A stretch of 64,000 bases of DNA from Priestia endophytica DSM 13796 (GCF_900115845.1 NZ_FOXX01000007.1:124001-188000); one strand, 5' to 3'; shown: positions 27,373-37,119, numbered from the stretch's first letter. The notes: generated by a model not told the origin, from the sequence alone. Made by a program: numbers and translations.

Positions 27373-28325
27373 TGAGTTCTTTACAAGCAAACGCAGTAAA
27401 TGTAAAAGGAAAAAGCTTATTAACATTACTCGACTGGTCAAAGGAAGAAATTGAAGCAGTCTTACAAAAAGGGATCGAACTCAAAAGAGAGCGTAAGGAA
27501 GGAAAGTTGAATACATCTCTTAATGGTCAAACCCTTGGTCTTATTTTTGAAAAGTCTTCAACACGTACAAGAGTATCGTTTGAAGCTGGGATGATACAGC
27601 TTGGTGGAAATGCGCTTTATCTAAATGGGCAAGATTTACAAATTGGCAGAGGAGAAAGCATTCACGATACAGCTAAAGTGCTCTCGGAATTTATTGATGC
27701 TATTATGATTAGAACGTTTGAACACAGCAAGGTAGAAGAACTTGCAAAGTACGGTTCAATTCCTGTGATTAATGGCCTTACAGACGAGTTTCATCCATGC
27801 CAAGCTCTTGCTGATTTGATGACGATTTATGAAGAAAAAGGTACATTGAAGGGTTTAAAAGTAGCTTATATTGGGGATGGCAATAACGTAGCTCACTCTT
27901 TAATGATTGCATGTGCCAAAGTAGGGGCTCATTTTTCAATTGCTTGTCCAAAAGGCTATGAGCCTAAAGAGTGGATTGTGAACGAAGCACGAAAAATTGC
28001 TGAACAACAAGACGCAAATATCACTATTGTAGAGAACTCTATTGAAGCTGTCCAAGATTCAGATGCAGTTTACACAGATGTGTGGACAAGTATGGGGCAA
28101 GAAGCTGAAAATGATATTCGCTTAAAAGCTTTTTCAAACTATCAAGTAAACGATGAGCTTGTGAAGCATGCTAAAGATGACTACTTGTTCCTTCATTGTC
28201 TTCCTGCACATCGTGAAGAAGAAGTAACAGCTTCAGTAATCGATGGAGAAAATTCTTACGTTTTTCAACAAGCTGGAAATAGAATGCACGTTCAGAAAGC
28301 TCTGTTACAGCTTATTCTTGGCTAA
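27372..28325 (+). CDS. argF: Ornithine carbamoyltransferase ArgF
   Basis: A 317-residue transcarbamylase. The carbamoyl-phosphate motif [10 protein letters not shown] is near residue 57, FHPCQALAD near 138, and [10 protein letters not shown] near 276 binds ornithine. It makes citrulline. Its ATG overlaps the carB stop. A strong terminator ends the operon. Confidence 0.93.
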   Translation: MSSLQANAVNVKGKSLLTLLDWSKEEIEAVLQKGIELKRERKEGKLNTSLNGQTLGLIFEKSSTRTRVSFEAGMIQLGGNALYLNGQDLQIGRGESIHDTAKVLSEFIDAIMIRTFEHSKVEELAKYGSIPVINGLTDEFHPCQALADLMTIYEEKGTLKGLKVAYIGDGNNVAHSLMIACAKVGAHFSIACPKGYEPKEWIVNEARKIAEQQDANITIVENSIEAVQDSDAVYTDVWTSMGQEAENDIRLKAFSNYQVNDELVKHAKDDYLFLHCLPAHREEEVTASVIDGENSYVFQQAGNRMHVQKALLQLILG

Positions 28326-28335
28326 AAAGGATTTC

Positions 28336-28368
28336 AAGCAGTACACTTTAAAGTGTGCTGCTTTTTTG
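28336..28368 (+). terminator. Terminator of the arginine operon
   Basis: AAGCAGTACACTTT (28336-28349) is directly followed by its complement AAAGTGTGCTGCTT (28350-28363), then a T-run. Confidence 0.9.
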
Positions 28369-28450
28369 TTTTAGGATAGAAAGAGGCGGGAACTTCAACA
28401 ATAGAAAGAAGGACAAATTAATTTTGTGGGTAGAGAGGATGGAAAGATAA

Positions 28451-29101
28451 ATGAATGTACTTATTGTTGGAGCAAACGGTACTACAGGAAATATTCTTGT
28501 CGAAAAACTAGGAAAAAGCAGAGAGCACAAAGCAGTTGCCATGGTTCGAAAAGAGGAACAAAAAGCCAAAGTGGAGCAACTAGGAGCAGATGAGATTGTG
28601 ATTGCTGATCTTGAAAAAGATATAGAACATGCTGTAAAAGGAATGGATGCTGTTATTTTTGCAGCAGGGGCAGGTTCAAAAACAGGGCCAGATAAGACGT
28701 ATGCTGTTGATCAAGAGGGAGCGAAACAACTCGTAAATCAAGCAGAAAAGCATGGAGTAAAACGTTTTGTTATGCTTAGTTCAATCGGAGCAGGGAATCC
28801 AGATGCTACATCAGATCAGAATATGAAAGTTTATCTTGAAGCAAAAGGCTCTGCTGATGAGTATTTACAGAAATCTAGTCTTTCCTATGTAATTGTGCGT
28901 CCTGGACCACTTTCTAATGATGCAGAAAATGGTCAAATCGAAGCAAAAGAAAAAATTGAAGATATGAAAGATCGCTCTATTCCAAGAGCAGATGTTGCGA
29001 ACGTGCTGATTGAATCCTTAACAAATGAACATGTAACAAATAAAACATTTGAGATTTTATCTGGTGAACGTCATATAGAGGAAGCACTGGAAAGTATGTA
29101 G
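28451..29101 (+). CDS. Atypical SDR / NAD(P)-binding protein, YhfK-like
   Basis: A 216-residue protein with the nucleotide motif VGANGTTGNILVEKL at 6-20 and the SDR-a5 pattern FVMLSSIGAGNP near 108-119 and YVIVRPGPLSND near 150. Such proteins resemble epimerases but often act as redox or flavin reductases; the substrate is unknown. It is a single gene between argF and yjzC, with its own terminator, and is an insertion relative to the argF-yjzC neighbourhood of B. subtilis. Confidence 0.8.
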   Translation: MNVLIVGANGTTGNILVEKLGKSREHKAVAMVRKEEQKAKVEQLGADEIVIADLEKDIEHAVKGMDAVIFAAGAGSKTGPDKTYAVDQEGAKQLVNQAEKHGVKRFVMLSSIGAGNPDATSDQNMKVYLEAKGSADEYLQKSSLSYVIVRPGPLSNDAENGQIEAKEKIEDMKDRSIPRADVANVLIESLTNEHVTNKTFEILSGERHIEEALESM

Positions 29102-29102
29102 A

Positions 29103-29128
29103 AAACGGCTGATATGGCCGTTTTTTTA
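29103..29128 (+). terminator. Terminator after the YhfK-like gene
   Basis: Stem AACGGC (29104-29109) with GCCGTT (29117-29122) and a T-run. Confidence 0.85.
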
Positions 29129-29207
29129 TGGAAGTTTTTAATAGGTAGTAATGAAGCTTAGAAAGGGTATATTAAGAGGGCGGAAAAGCTTATAAGGAGG
29201 TTTTACA

Positions 29208-29387
29208 ATGGGTCAAAATCGACACTTTACACCAGGACAAAAAGCTCCTAACAATGGCCGATATATTGAAATCGGTGAGACAGGAAGCAATGTAAACAAT
29301 CCGAAGCAATTGAAGCTTAAAGCAGGCGATCGTTTCCCTGAAACGTCAAACGATGACCGTCACTGGACATATATGAGAAAACCATAA
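29208..29387 (+). CDS. yjzC: YjzC family small protein
   Basis: A 59-residue protein beginning MGQNRHFTPGQKAPNNGRYI and ending DDRHWTYMRKP, matching B. subtilis YjzC in length and place after argF. The middle is EIGETGSNVNNPKQLKLKAG. AAGGAGG precedes the ATG by seven bases. The pattern (GQKAPNxGxYxE) recurs in short proteins of unknown function. It is too short for many automatic gene callers, but the ribosome binding site and terminator show it is real. Confidence 0.88.
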   Translation: MGQNRHFTPGQKAPNNGRYIEIGETGSNVNNPKQLKLKAGDRFPETSNDDRHWTYMRKP

Positions 29388-29392
29388 CAGTT

Positions 29393-29431
29393 GGAGCTCG
29401 CTTTTATTTTTTAAAGCGAGCTCTGCCTTTT
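29393..29431 (+). terminator. Terminator after yjzC
   Basis: Stem GAGCTCGCTTT (29394-29404) with AAAGCGAGCTC (29413-29423), followed by TGCC and a T-run. Confidence 0.85.
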
Positions 29432-29467
29432 TCGTTTAAAATGGAAGTGAAAGGGGCACGTATAAAT

Positions 29468-30508
29468 ATGTTAAACAATACAGTAAAAAACATTACAGAA
29501 GTTGATGTACATAAAAGGGAAGAAGCGACCAAACGTGTAGACACGCTTATTAAGCCGTTAAAAAGTTTAGGAAGACTTGAAGAGCTCTACATACAGCTTG
29601 CAAGCATTACTGGAACTCTACATCCAAAAGTAGATAAAAAAGTTGTTCTCGTAATGGCTGGAGATCATGGCGTGTTTTCAGAAGGAGTAACAGCTTTCCC
29701 TCAGTCTATCACTGCTTTACAGACAGAGCTTTTTACTAAGGGAGTTACAGGAGTTTGTGCTTTAGCAAGACAAGCTAGAGCAGAAGTTGTTGTAGCAGAT
29801 GTAGGGGTCGCAGCGGATATCAATTATCCGCTTATTCGAAACTATAAAATTGCTTATGGAACAGGAAATATTAGAAGGGAAGCTGCGATGACAAGGCAGC
29901 AAGCAGTAGCGGCACTTGAGGTCGGTATCCGTCTTGCTAATGAGCAAATTGATCAAGGGAAAAACTTGCTTGGCACAGGAGAAATGGGGATTGCTAATAC
30001 AACCCCAAGTTCCGCCATTGTATCTCTTTTTACAGGGAAAGATCCAGAGGAAGTAACAGGGGTAGGAGCAAACCTTCCAACAGCAAAGTTGTCACATAAA
30101 GCACTTGTCATTAAAGAAGCAATTCAACGACATAAGCCCAATAAAAATGATGGGGTGGACGTTTTAGCGAAGATTGGCGGATTTGAGATTGGGGCAATGG
30201 CAGGAGTTATGTTAGCCGGTGCAGCGCGGAAAGTTCCTGTTGTTGTGGATGGATTTATTTCAACATCAGCAGCCCTTATTGCTCATGCTATTGAACCTAA
30301 AGTTCTTCCTTATTTAATTCCTGCTCATTTATCAATGGAGCAAGGAGCAAAAGCCGCGGCCGAGTTTTTAGGATTTAAACCTTTGTTGGAACTAGGACTT
30401 TGTCTTGGAGAAGGAAGCGGTGCAGCTCTTTCTTTTAACATTATTGAAGCAGCAACATTTATGAATGAAGATATGATGACATTTGAAGAAGCAGGCATGA
30501 AAATCTAA
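29468..30508 (+). CDS. cobT: Nicotinate-nucleotide-dimethylbenzimidazole phosphoribosyltransferase CobT
   Basis: A 346-residue enzyme that makes alpha-ribazole phosphate for the lower ligand of cobalamin. Motifs: IKPLKSLGRLEELYIQLA at the start, VMAGDHGVFSEGVTAFPQ, TGEMGIANTTPSSAIVS, and a C-terminal GLCLGEGSGAAL with the conserved Glu. The ATG at 29468 is taken because AAAGGGG is upstream; the earlier ATG at 29441 has no clear site. No other cobalamin gene is near, so the gene may serve B12 salvage or belong to a dispersed pathway. Confidence 0.9.
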   Translation: MLNNTVKNITEVDVHKREEATKRVDTLIKPLKSLGRLEELYIQLASITGTLHPKVDKKVVLVMAGDHGVFSEGVTAFPQSITALQTELFTKGVTGVCALARQARAEVVVADVGVAADINYPLIRNYKIAYGTGNIRREAAMTRQQAVAALEVGIRLANEQIDQGKNLLGTGEMGIANTTPSSAIVSLFTGKDPEEVTGVGANLPTAKLSHKALVIKEAIQRHKPNKNDGVDVLAKIGGFEIGAMAGVMLAGAARKVPVVVDGFISTSAALIAHAIEPKVLPYLIPAHLSMEQGAKAAAEFLGFKPLLELGLCLGEGSGAALSFNIIEAATFMNEDMMTFEEAGMKI

Positions 30509-30517
30509 GCATTCTAG

Positions 30518-30546
30518 TTGTTCTACAAGGAAAAAATTTATATACT
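30518..30546 (+). promoter_or_regulatory. Sigma-A promoter of clpB
   Basis: TTGTTC (30518-30523) and TATACT (30541-30546) with a 17-base spacer, immediately upstream of the CtsR box. Confidence 0.8.
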
Positions 30547-30555
30547 ATTACTAAA

Positions 30556-30572
30556 GGTCAAAGAAAGTCAAA
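30556..30572 (+). promoter_or_regulatory. CtsR operator in front of clpB
   Basis: GGTCAAA-GAA-AGTCAAA is a full match to the CtsR heptad direct repeat (RGTCAAA-NAN-RGTCAAA). It starts ten bases after the -10 hexamer, so it covers the transcription start. CtsR represses clp genes in Firmicutes and releases them on heat or protein-misfolding stress. Confidence 0.92.
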
Positions 30573-30596
30573 TTAGTGAAATGGTGTGTGATTTAA

Positions 30597-33191
30597 ATGG
30601 ATATGAATTCAATGACAGGGAAAGTGCAGGAAGCCATTCAGCGTGCACAAAATCTTGTAATTGAAAAACATCATCAGCAAATTGATCTTATTCATATGCT
30701 ATCGGCTCTTTTAGAAGACAGAGAGGGAATAGCACAACGTATATTGGAAAAACTGAATATTTCAGTAACGGACTTTAGAACTGACGTTGAAAAAGCTGTT
30801 GAGCGGAAACCTGTTATAACAGGTTCAGGAGCTCAAGCAGGGTCCATTTATATTACGAGCTCTTTTTCGGCTCTTTTACAACGAGCAGAAAAGAAAGCGG
30901 AAGCTTTTAAAGATGCCTACATTTCAGTAGAACATATTGTGCTTTCATTAGCAGAAGACGAACAGAAAGAAATTAAAGACTTATTTTTAAAATATAAGCT
31001 AACCGAAAAAGAAATTTTACAAGTTGTGAAAGCGATAAGAGGTGATTCACACGTGAATAGTCAAAATCCTGAAAGCACATATGAAGTGCTTGAGAAATAC
31101 GGACGTGATCTTGTTCAAGAAGTACGTGAAGGGAAAATTGACCCTGTCATTGGAAGAGATGCAGAAATTCGTCGTGTTATCCGGATTTTATCCCGAAAAA
31201 CGAAAAACAATCCTGTGCTTATTGGAGAACCTGGAGTAGGGAAAACAGCGATTGTGGAAGGATTAGCACAGAGAATTGTACGCAAGGATGTACCTGAAGG
31301 GCTTAAAGATAAAACAATCTTTTCCCTTGATCTTGGAGCGCTTGTTGCAGGGGCGAAGTTTAGAGGCGAGTTTGAGGAAAGATTAAAAGCTGTTCTTCAA
31401 GAAATTAAGAAAAGCGACGGTCGGATTTTACTTTTCATTGATGAGCTTCATACAATTGTTGGAGCAGGGAAAACAGAAGGGGCGATGGATGCTGGTAATC
31501 TCCTTAAGCCAATGCTTGCTCGTGGTGAACTTCACTGTATTGGGGCAACAACGCTTGATGAGTATCGTCAATATATCGAAAAAGATGCTGCACTTGAACG
31601 AAGATTTCAACAAGTTCAAGTAGCAGAGCCAACTGTTGAAGATACGATTTCAATTTTACGCGGATTAAAAGAACGTTTTGAAATTCATCACGGAGTCAAT
31701 ATTCACGATAGAGCGCTTGTTGAAGCAGCAACGCTTTCAGATCGTTATATTTCAGACCGTTTTTTACCTGATAAAGCCATTGATTTAATTGATGAAGCAT
31801 GTGCAACAATTCGAACAGAAATTGATTCAATGCCTGCTGAGCTTGATGAAGTGACCCGACGCATTATGCAGCTTGAAATTGAAAAGGCAGCTTTAAGTAA
31901 AGAAAAAGACAGCATAAGTCAAGAACGCCTCAGCATTCTGGAAAAAGAGCTAGCAGACTTAGAAGAATCATCTAAATCAATGCGTCTTCAATGGGAAAAG
32001 GAAAAGGGAGATATTGAGTCGCTTCAAGAAGTAAGAGAGCGTCTTGAAAAAGCTCGCCGTGATCTAGAGGAAGCTGAAGGAGCTTACAATTTAGAAAAAG
32101 CAGCAGAGCTAAGACATGGCCAAATCCCTCAGCTTGAAACAGAGCTAGCGTCTCTTGAAAAACAAATGAGTGAAAGAGAAGAACACAGCTTGCTTCGAGA
32201 GGAAGTAACGGAAGAAGAAATTGCCGAGATAGTAGGAAGATGGACTGGAATTCCAGTTGTCAAGCTTGTTGAAGGAGAAAGAGAGAAACTGCTTCGCTTA
32301 GAATCTATCCTAGAAGAGCGTGTAGTGGGACAAAATGAAGCTATTGAACTTGTCACAGACGCCGTGCTACGTGCACGAGCTGGTGTGAAAGACCCTAGTA
32401 AACCAATTGGTTCTTTTATCTTTTTAGGGCCAACAGGGGTAGGGAAAACAGAGCTTGCAAAAGCGCTTGCTCAAAGCTTATTTGACAGTGAAGACCAAAT
32501 GGTTCGCATTGATATGTCAGAGTATATGGAAAAGCACGCTGTTTCTCGTTTAATTGGAGCTCCTCCTGGATATGTGGGATATGAAGAAGGTGGACAGTTA
32601 ACAGAAGCAGTGCGTCGTAAGCCTTATTCTGTTATTTTGCTTGATGAAATTGAAAAAGCTCATCCAGAAGTATTTAATGTTCTATTACAAATGCTTGATG
32701 ATGGGCGTATAACAGATTCTCGCGGAAAGACCGTTGATTTTAAAAATACGGTAATTATTATGACATCAAATATTGGATCACATTACCTTCTAGAAGGGTT
32801 AGAAGACGGTAAGCTGACAGAAAGTGCGCGTGGAAGCGTCATGAATGAGCTTCAAGCCCATTTTAGACCAGAGTTTTTGAATCGTATTGATGAAACAATT
32901 TTATTTAAGCCACTTACTGTACACGAAATTACAGGTATTGTAGATAAAATGTTAAAGGAGCTTAGCGAACGATTGCAAAATCGTCAAATTTCGGTTGAAT
33001 TAACAGATGAAGCTAAGAAGTATGTAGCGAAAGAAGGCTTTGATCCTGTATACGGAGCAAGACCTCTCAAACGGTTTATTCAAAAGAATATTGAAACCAA
33101 AATTGCACGTGAAATGATTAAAGGAACGATTCAAGATAACGATCATATCGTTCTCGATATGCAAGACGGCGAATTTTTCATTACAAAATAA
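30597..33191 (+). CDS. clpB: Disaggregase chaperone ClpB
   Basis: An 864-residue hexameric AAA+ protein that, with DnaK, rescues aggregated proteins. Order: N-domain (1-145), first AAA+ with Walker A GEPGVGKT at 210-217, coiled-coil middle domain about 400-530, and second AAA+ with [10 protein letters not shown] near 611. The long middle domain and lack of an IGF-type loop distinguish it from ClpC. Its ribosome binding site is weak (no clear GGAGG). B. subtilis lacks clpB, so this is a difference from that species at this locus. Control by CtsR is visible. Confidence 0.93.
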   Translation: MDMNSMTGKVQEAIQRAQNLVIEKHHQQIDLIHMLSALLEDREGIAQRILEKLNISVTDFRTDVEKAVERKPVITGSGAQAGSIYITSSFSALLQRAEKKAEAFKDAYISVEHIVLSLAEDEQKEIKDLFLKYKLTEKEILQVVKAIRGDSHVNSQNPESTYEVLEKYGRDLVQEVREGKIDPVIGRDAEIRRVIRILSRKTKNNPVLIGEPGVGKTAIVEGLAQRIVRKDVPEGLKDKTIFSLDLGALVAGAKFRGEFEERLKAVLQEIKKSDGRILLFIDELHTIVGAGKTEGAMDAGNLLKPMLARGELHCIGATTLDEYRQYIEKDAALERRFQQVQVAEPTVEDTISILRGLKERFEIHHGVNIHDRALVEAATLSDRYISDRFLPDKAIDLIDEACATIRTEIDSMPAELDEVTRRIMQLEIEKAALSKEKDSISQERLSILEKELADLEESSKSMRLQWEKEKGDIESLQEVRERLEKARRDLEEAEGAYNLEKAAELRHGQIPQLETELASLEKQMSEREEHSLLREEVTEEEIAEIVGRWTGIPVVKLVEGEREKLLRLESILEERVVGQNEAIELVTDAVLRARAGVKDPSKPIGSFIFLGPTGVGKTELAKALAQSLFDSEDQMVRIDMSEYMEKHAVSRLIGAPPGYVGYEEGGQLTEAVRRKPYSVILLDEIEKAHPEVFNVLLQMLDDGRITDSRGKTVDFKNTVIIMTSNIGSHYLLEGLEDGKLTESARGSVMNELQAHFRPEFLNRIDETILFKPLTVHEITGIVDKMLKELSERLQNRQISVELTDEAKKYVAKEGFDPVYGARPLKRFIQKNIETKIAREMIKGTIQDNDHIVLDMQDGEFFITK

Positions 33192-33222
33192 AAAGCAGAG
33201 GATTAATCCTCTGCTTTATTCT
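33190..33222. terminator. Terminator after clpB, shared with yjzD
   Basis: Stem AAAGCAGAGGA (33192-33202), loop TTAA, stem TCCTCTGCTTT (33207-33217). The yjzD stop codon (33216-33218) lies in it. Confidence 0.85.
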
Positions 33223-33419
33223 TTACCAAGTTCTACTTTTCTTTTTTCTTCTTCACCAGTGCCTAGTGCTTCTCCTAGGATAATAACTAGTACTGTTACA
33301 ACGACAGATAAAATAGAAGCAACGGTAAAATTATATGTACCGCCTTGCATCGAATTCACAACATATGCTGTCATGTTTACTAATAAAAAGCTCCAAAATA
33401 AAGATACGATAACTCTCAA
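33216..33419 (-). CDS. yjzD: DUF2929-like small membrane protein YjzD
   Basis: A 67-residue protein with two membrane segments (IVSLFWSFLLVNMTAYVV and ASILSVVVTVLVIILG) and a charged C-terminal tail. Length, topology and location before yjaU match B. subtilis YjzD. It starts at TTG, with GAGGTG five bases upstream. Function unknown. Confidence 0.78.
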   Translation of the reverse strand: MRVIVSLFWSFLLVNMTAYVVNSMQGGTYNFTVASILSVVVTVLVIILGEALGTGEEEKRKVELGKE

Positions 33420-33663
33420 TTCCTCACCTCATTCTCCCTGCTTTTGCTCCTATTGTACCACAGCCTTTAGAGGATTATCATTGCAAAGAAAAAAACTTTT
33501 TGAACATTTTAAAACAGATGAAAAAGAAAACAGATACTAAAAAAATGCAGAGACTAGGCGCTCTTCCCTATCATTTCTCTTGTTTTCTCATAGACTGTTC
33601 ATAGCGAGAGAACATTTTGCTTTCTTGTTAAAGTTAGAGAGTAACTATTCGGGGGACAACATT

Positions 33664-34398
33664 ATGAATTGCCGTTACTTTATGCTTGAAAATCAATGGA
33701 ACGTTATTCATCTTCCTGAAAAGCCAAGTGGATTTGGTATTTTAATTTTAGGAGACAGCAACCATTTTGTAGAAGGTTCAACTAGTTTATGGACTCAGCA
33801 TAAGGGGAGAGAACGGCTGGTAGACTGCTTACTTGAAGAAGGATACACGGTGTTTTATTCAAATTTATTTGGAGCGAATTGGGGAAGTATAAAAGCTTTT
33901 CGTTTAGCAAGACAGCTTTATCATCTTGTTATGCGTCAGGAGATTTTAAATCGAAAAATCCATTTATTAGCAGAAGGGATGGGAGGGCTTCTTGCTCTTC
34001 AATTGATGGAAGAAATGTCTGAGGAGATTCGCTCTGCTGCTTTTCTCAATCCTTGTTTAGATTTTGAGCTTTACTATAAGCAGGCTCAAAAACATCCTTT
34101 TTTCTTAAAGCGTCTTGAAAAAGAGTATCGTGAAGCACATAATCTAACACGTTCCACGACGCGTGAGGCAATGGAAAATCATGTGCGGCTTGAATATTAT
34201 CAAAACGAAGTGCCAGCCAAAATTTGGGCCGATGTACGAAATTCTTCTCCGTATTCTGTTGAGCATAGTAAGCAATATGAAAAATTGAAAGGTGAGCAAG
34301 GAGGAAATCTAGAAATTTCTTTTTACTTGCCTGAGAAACAGTATTTATTTTCAAAAGCGCTTTGTTCATTCTATAAGAGCTGGGAACAAGAACTATAA
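33664..34398 (+). CDS. yjaU: Alpha/beta hydrolase-like protein YjaU
   Basis: A 244-residue protein with an alpha/beta-hydrolase-like layout: early strand GILILGDSNHF, a mid-protein nucleophile-elbow region HLLAEGMGGLLALQL (100-114), and a C-terminal segment. The elbow reads A103-E-G105-M-G107, where a catalytic Ser would normally be at 105. I therefore doubt that it is an active serine hydrolase. Its place before yjaV and med matches B. subtilis. I use the ATG at 33664 (GGGGGA upstream) instead of the upstream in-frame ATG. Confidence 0.75.
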   Translation: MNCRYFMLENQWNVIHLPEKPSGFGILILGDSNHFVEGSTSLWTQHKGRERLVDCLLEEGYTVFYSNLFGANWGSIKAFRLARQLYHLVMRQEILNRKIHLLAEGMGGLLALQLMEEMSEEIRSAAFLNPCLDFELYYKQAQKHPFFLKRLEKEYREAHNLTRSTTREAMENHVRLEYYQNEVPAKIWADVRNSSPYSVEHSKQYEKLKGEQGGNLEISFYLPEKQYLFSKALCSFYKSWEQEL

Positions 34399-34402
34399 AA
34401 AG

Positions 34403-34435
34403 CAAGAAGACCTTTTTAAAAAAGGTCTTCTTTTA
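34403..34435 (+). terminator. Terminator after yjaU
   Basis: AAGAAGACCTTTTT pairs with AAAAAGGTCTTCTT around a short A-rich loop, ending in T residues. Confidence 0.85.
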
Positions 34436-34509
34436 GTGGAAATAAATAAGTATTGCAAAGCTTATTTCATGCATACGATACAGTATCATACTAGAGAAGG
34501 AGCCTTCAT

Positions 34510-35361
34510 ATGAAAAAGGTAGCTATTATTGGGGCAAATCGTTTTTTAGGTTTTCATTTAACAAAAATTTTTTTAGAGCAAGGTACAGAAGTTTATGGAT
34601 ATGTCCATGACGGTCATCCTGAGGAAGGAATTGTGCGAAAAGAAATGTCCTTTATGTATGGCCGTAATGCAAATTTTACAGAAGTAACAGACCTCTCTAA
34701 AATTTTTAAAGACCAAAATATTGAAGCAGTGTATTTTACGTACATAGATGGAGGAGATCTTTATAGACGTTCATTTTTAAGAGGTAAAATTGTTGAAGCT
34801 TATGATGCATTAAAACAGACTATTTCTTTTTGTAAACGCCAGCATATTCCACTTATTTTTCCATCATCTCTAGAGGTTTTCGGAGATCATCAACAAACTG
34901 TTGAGAAAAGCACGTTTCCAGAACCGACAACAGCAGCTGGTAAGCTATATTATGAGTTTGAAAAAAAGCTTCAATATCACTGTAACCAAAACAGGTGTTA
35001 TATCGTGCGATGTGCTACACTTTATGGTCCATTACAGCCTATGTCAATGGTTTTTCAGCAATCCTTCCTTGGAAATCAAATCTCTAAAATTTCGGAAGAC
35101 AAACGAGATTTATTATATGTAGAAGACGTGGCATTAGAACTTAGTGATGAGAGGAAACTAAATAAATTGGCTCCTCTCTCCCATTTTATCTCAGGTCAAA
35201 AGAGACAATGGCAAAAAGCTGCGTCCTTAGCTGGGGTAAAAGGAGACAGAAATGGCCCACATATCTCTTGTCAACAGGGCCATCATATTGCCTATACAAG
35301 AGTTGAGGAAGGAATTGAGAAGCAGAGAAAGAGTACAGAGTTACTGTTTTTGGAAAAGTAA
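34510..35361 (+). CDS. yjaV: NAD-dependent epimerase/dehydratase-like protein YjaV
   Basis: A 283-residue protein with a Rossmann start VAIIGANRFLGFHLTKIFL (a diverged GxxGxxG), the SSLEVFGDH segment near 119 and a YYEFEKK stretch near 147 that fits the YxxxK catalytic pair. These are extended-SDR features. The C-terminal third is less typical. Its substrate is unknown. AGAAGGAG precedes the ATG. It precedes med, as in B. subtilis. Confidence 0.78.
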   Translation: MKKVAIIGANRFLGFHLTKIFLEQGTEVYGYVHDGHPEEGIVRKEMSFMYGRNANFTEVTDLSKIFKDQNIEAVYFTYIDGGDLYRRSFLRGKIVEAYDALKQTISFCKRQHIPLIFPSSLEVFGDHQQTVEKSTFPEPTTAAGKLYYEFEKKLQYHCNQNRCYIVRCATLYGPLQPMSMVFQQSFLGNQISKISEDKRDLLYVEDVALELSDERKLNKLAPLSHFISGQKRQWQKAASLAGVKGDRNGPHISCQQGHHIAYTRVEEGIEKQRKSTELLFLEK

Positions 35362-35465
35362 TAAAACCTTCTATTTAATGGAGGAAATAGGTTTTTACAA
35401 AGGGTCATCAAAGTTGTAGAATATAGGAGAACTAAACATTTGAGTCGGAGCAGCGAAAGGTGTAA

Positions 35466-36431
35466 ATGAGAGAAATGAATAACAAGAAGAAAGGTTTAGG
35501 GCTTCTATGCCTTCTTTTTTTGCTTTTAACAGGGTGTGACAATAAGCCACATAAAATTGAAAAAGTGGGTTTGCTTATCCCAAGTACTGTTAATGATCAG
35601 GTATGGGGTACGAAAGGTTATACAGGACTTGTCGATATTCAATCTGAGTTTGGTGTTGATATTTTTTATAAAGAAAAGATAGATTCAGAGAGTCTCATAG
35701 AAGAATCGGTAGAAGAATTTCATAAAAGAGGCGTCAATTTAGTCTTTGGGCATGGTGATATTTATACGCCTGTCTTTAATAAGCTTGGAAAAAAATATCC
35801 TGATATGCATTTTGTAGGATTTAATGGAGATGCAAAAGAGGATAATGTAACAAGTTTGAATTTTAGCGCTTATGCTATGGGTTTTTTTGGTGGCATGGTA
35901 GCGGGAAAGATGACGGAGACAGATCAAGTAGGCATCATTGCCGCGTACGCATGGCAGCCAGAGGTAAAGGGGTTTGCTGACGGAGCTGCTTTTCAGAATA
36001 AGAAAGTAAATGTTGATATTCGCTATGTTCATAGCTGGGACGATGTACAAGCAGCATCACATATTCTTAACAATATGCTTCAAAACAATGTTGATGTTGT
36101 ATATCCAGCAGGGGACGGTTATAATGTTCCACTTATTGAAAAATTGAAAGAAAGAAACCTTTATTCAATTGGATTTATCTCTGATCAGAGCCATTTTGGT
36201 GGAAATACGGTATTAACAAGTACTGTTCAGGATGTTGCTCATCTTTATGTTGTCGCAGCTGAGAAGTTTGATAAAGGCGAGTTGCAGTCAGGGAATGCTT
36301 ACTTTGATTTTCAAGATGGAGTTGTTTCAATGGGGAAATTTAGTCGGAATATAGATGATTCATTTCGAGAAAAAATACAGCGCGATATTGAAACTTATCA
36401 AAAGACAGGGAAGTTACCAAATGAAAAGTAG
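35466..36431 (+). CDS. med: BMP-family lipoprotein Med
   Basis: A 321-residue lipoprotein: signal peptide with lipobox LTGC, then KVGLLIPSTVNDQVWGTKGY, the start of the BMP/PnrA-like binding fold. B. subtilis Med (same order, before comZ) raises comK expression; the mechanism is not visible here. No membrane segment beyond the signal. AAAGGTG precedes the ATG at 35466, and a second in-frame ATG is three codons in. Confidence 0.88.
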   Translation: MREMNNKKKGLGLLCLLFLLLTGCDNKPHKIEKVGLLIPSTVNDQVWGTKGYTGLVDIQSEFGVDIFYKEKIDSESLIEESVEEFHKRGVNLVFGHGDIYTPVFNKLGKKYPDMHFVGFNGDAKEDNVTSLNFSAYAMGFFGGMVAGKMTETDQVGIIAAYAWQPEVKGFADGAAFQNKKVNVDIRYVHSWDDVQAASHILNNMLQNNVDVVYPAGDGYNVPLIEKLKERNLYSIGFISDQSHFGGNTVLTSTVQDVAHLYVVAAEKFDKGELQSGNAYFDFQDGVVSMGKFSRNIDDSFREKIQRDIETYQKTGKLPNEK

Positions 36432-36494
36432 CGTTTCTTCTTTTTTTTCGTTAAGATAGAAACAGTAATGCTAAATAGAAAAGAGGAACATAAG

Positions 36495-36686
36495 ATGGAT
36501 GAAAAAGGTATGCAGTTCATGCAAATTGCAATGAAGTATCTTCCAGAAGCAAAGCAGCTCTTAGATGAAACAGGAGCAGAGCTTACCGCCGAACATCTTC
36601 AGCCGTTTATGTCATTGCTTACAAAAGTGATGAATGAAGCATATGAGCTTGGTAAACAAGATGCACTAAATTCTGAAGAAGCATAA
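36495..36686 (+). CDS. comZ: ComG operon repressor ComZ
   Basis: A 63-residue protein (MDEKGMQFMQIAMKYLPEAK onward) with the LLDETGAELTAEHLQPF-type segment of ComZ. In B. subtilis it represses comG and shares a promoter with med. The ATG at 36495 is chosen over 36468 because AGAGGAA lies upstream and the length matches the family. Confidence 0.9.
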   Translation: MDEKGMQFMQIAMKYLPEAKQLLDETGAELTAEHLQPFMSLLTKVMNEAYELGKQDALNSEEA

Positions 36687-36724
36687 AAAAAGCAGCTAAG
36701 AGTATACTCTTAGCTGCTTTTTTA
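36685..36724. terminator. Bidirectional terminator after comZ
   Basis: Near-perfect 18-bp hairpin AAAAGCAGCTAAGAGTA with TACTCTTAGCTGCTTTT, bounded by A-run and T-run. Confidence 0.92.
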
Positions 36725-36730
36725 GAACGT

Positions 36731-36994
36731 TTACTTGTTTAACCACTTTAGAAAAAGAGGAGAAATTTCTTTTAAAAGAGGTTTCACGCGTTCTAAAGAG
36801 GCCATAATTTCAAATATTTGTTCAAAAAGTTCCATATCCCCATAGCTTTCAAACGAATTTGTTTCTTCAGCTTCTACTTTTTGTCTTTCTTCCCATTCAC
36901 AATCTTGATCTTCAGTCTCTTTTTCTTCTTCCTTTGTTGTTTCTTTATAACCGAACATAAGCTTAGAGAAATGGTCCATTTCACGATCTGCCAA
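36731..36994 (-). CDS. Acidic small protein, possibly YjzB-like
   Basis: An 87-residue protein with a strongly acidic, Glu-rich central stretch (KETTKEEEKETEDQDCEWEE) and a more hydrophobic, helical C-terminus (FEQIFEIMASLERVKPLLKE then ISPLFLKWLNK). I do not recognise a domain. Its place between comZ and fabH corresponds to yjzB of B. subtilis, but I cannot confirm sequence identity. It starts at TTG, six bases after GGAGGGG. Confidence 0.65.
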   Translation of the reverse strand: MADREMDHFSKLMFGYKETTKEEEKETEDQDCEWEERQKVEAEETNSFESYGDMELFEQIFEIMASLERVKPLLKEISPLFLKWLNK

Positions 36995-37119
36995 ACCTTT
37001 CCCCTCCCTTTGACTAAATTACCCAATCCTTAATTATTACTATATGATAGGAACTGAGAAAGGTTTAGGGCAAGTAACTATAAATACTAAACTTTTTGAG
37101 AGAGTTGTATAGATTGAAG

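Noticed and set aside
35362-35405. Terminator after yjaV
   Set aside because: AAAACCTTCTATTT and AAATAGGTTTT pair only with a three-base bulge; too weak to list as a terminator.
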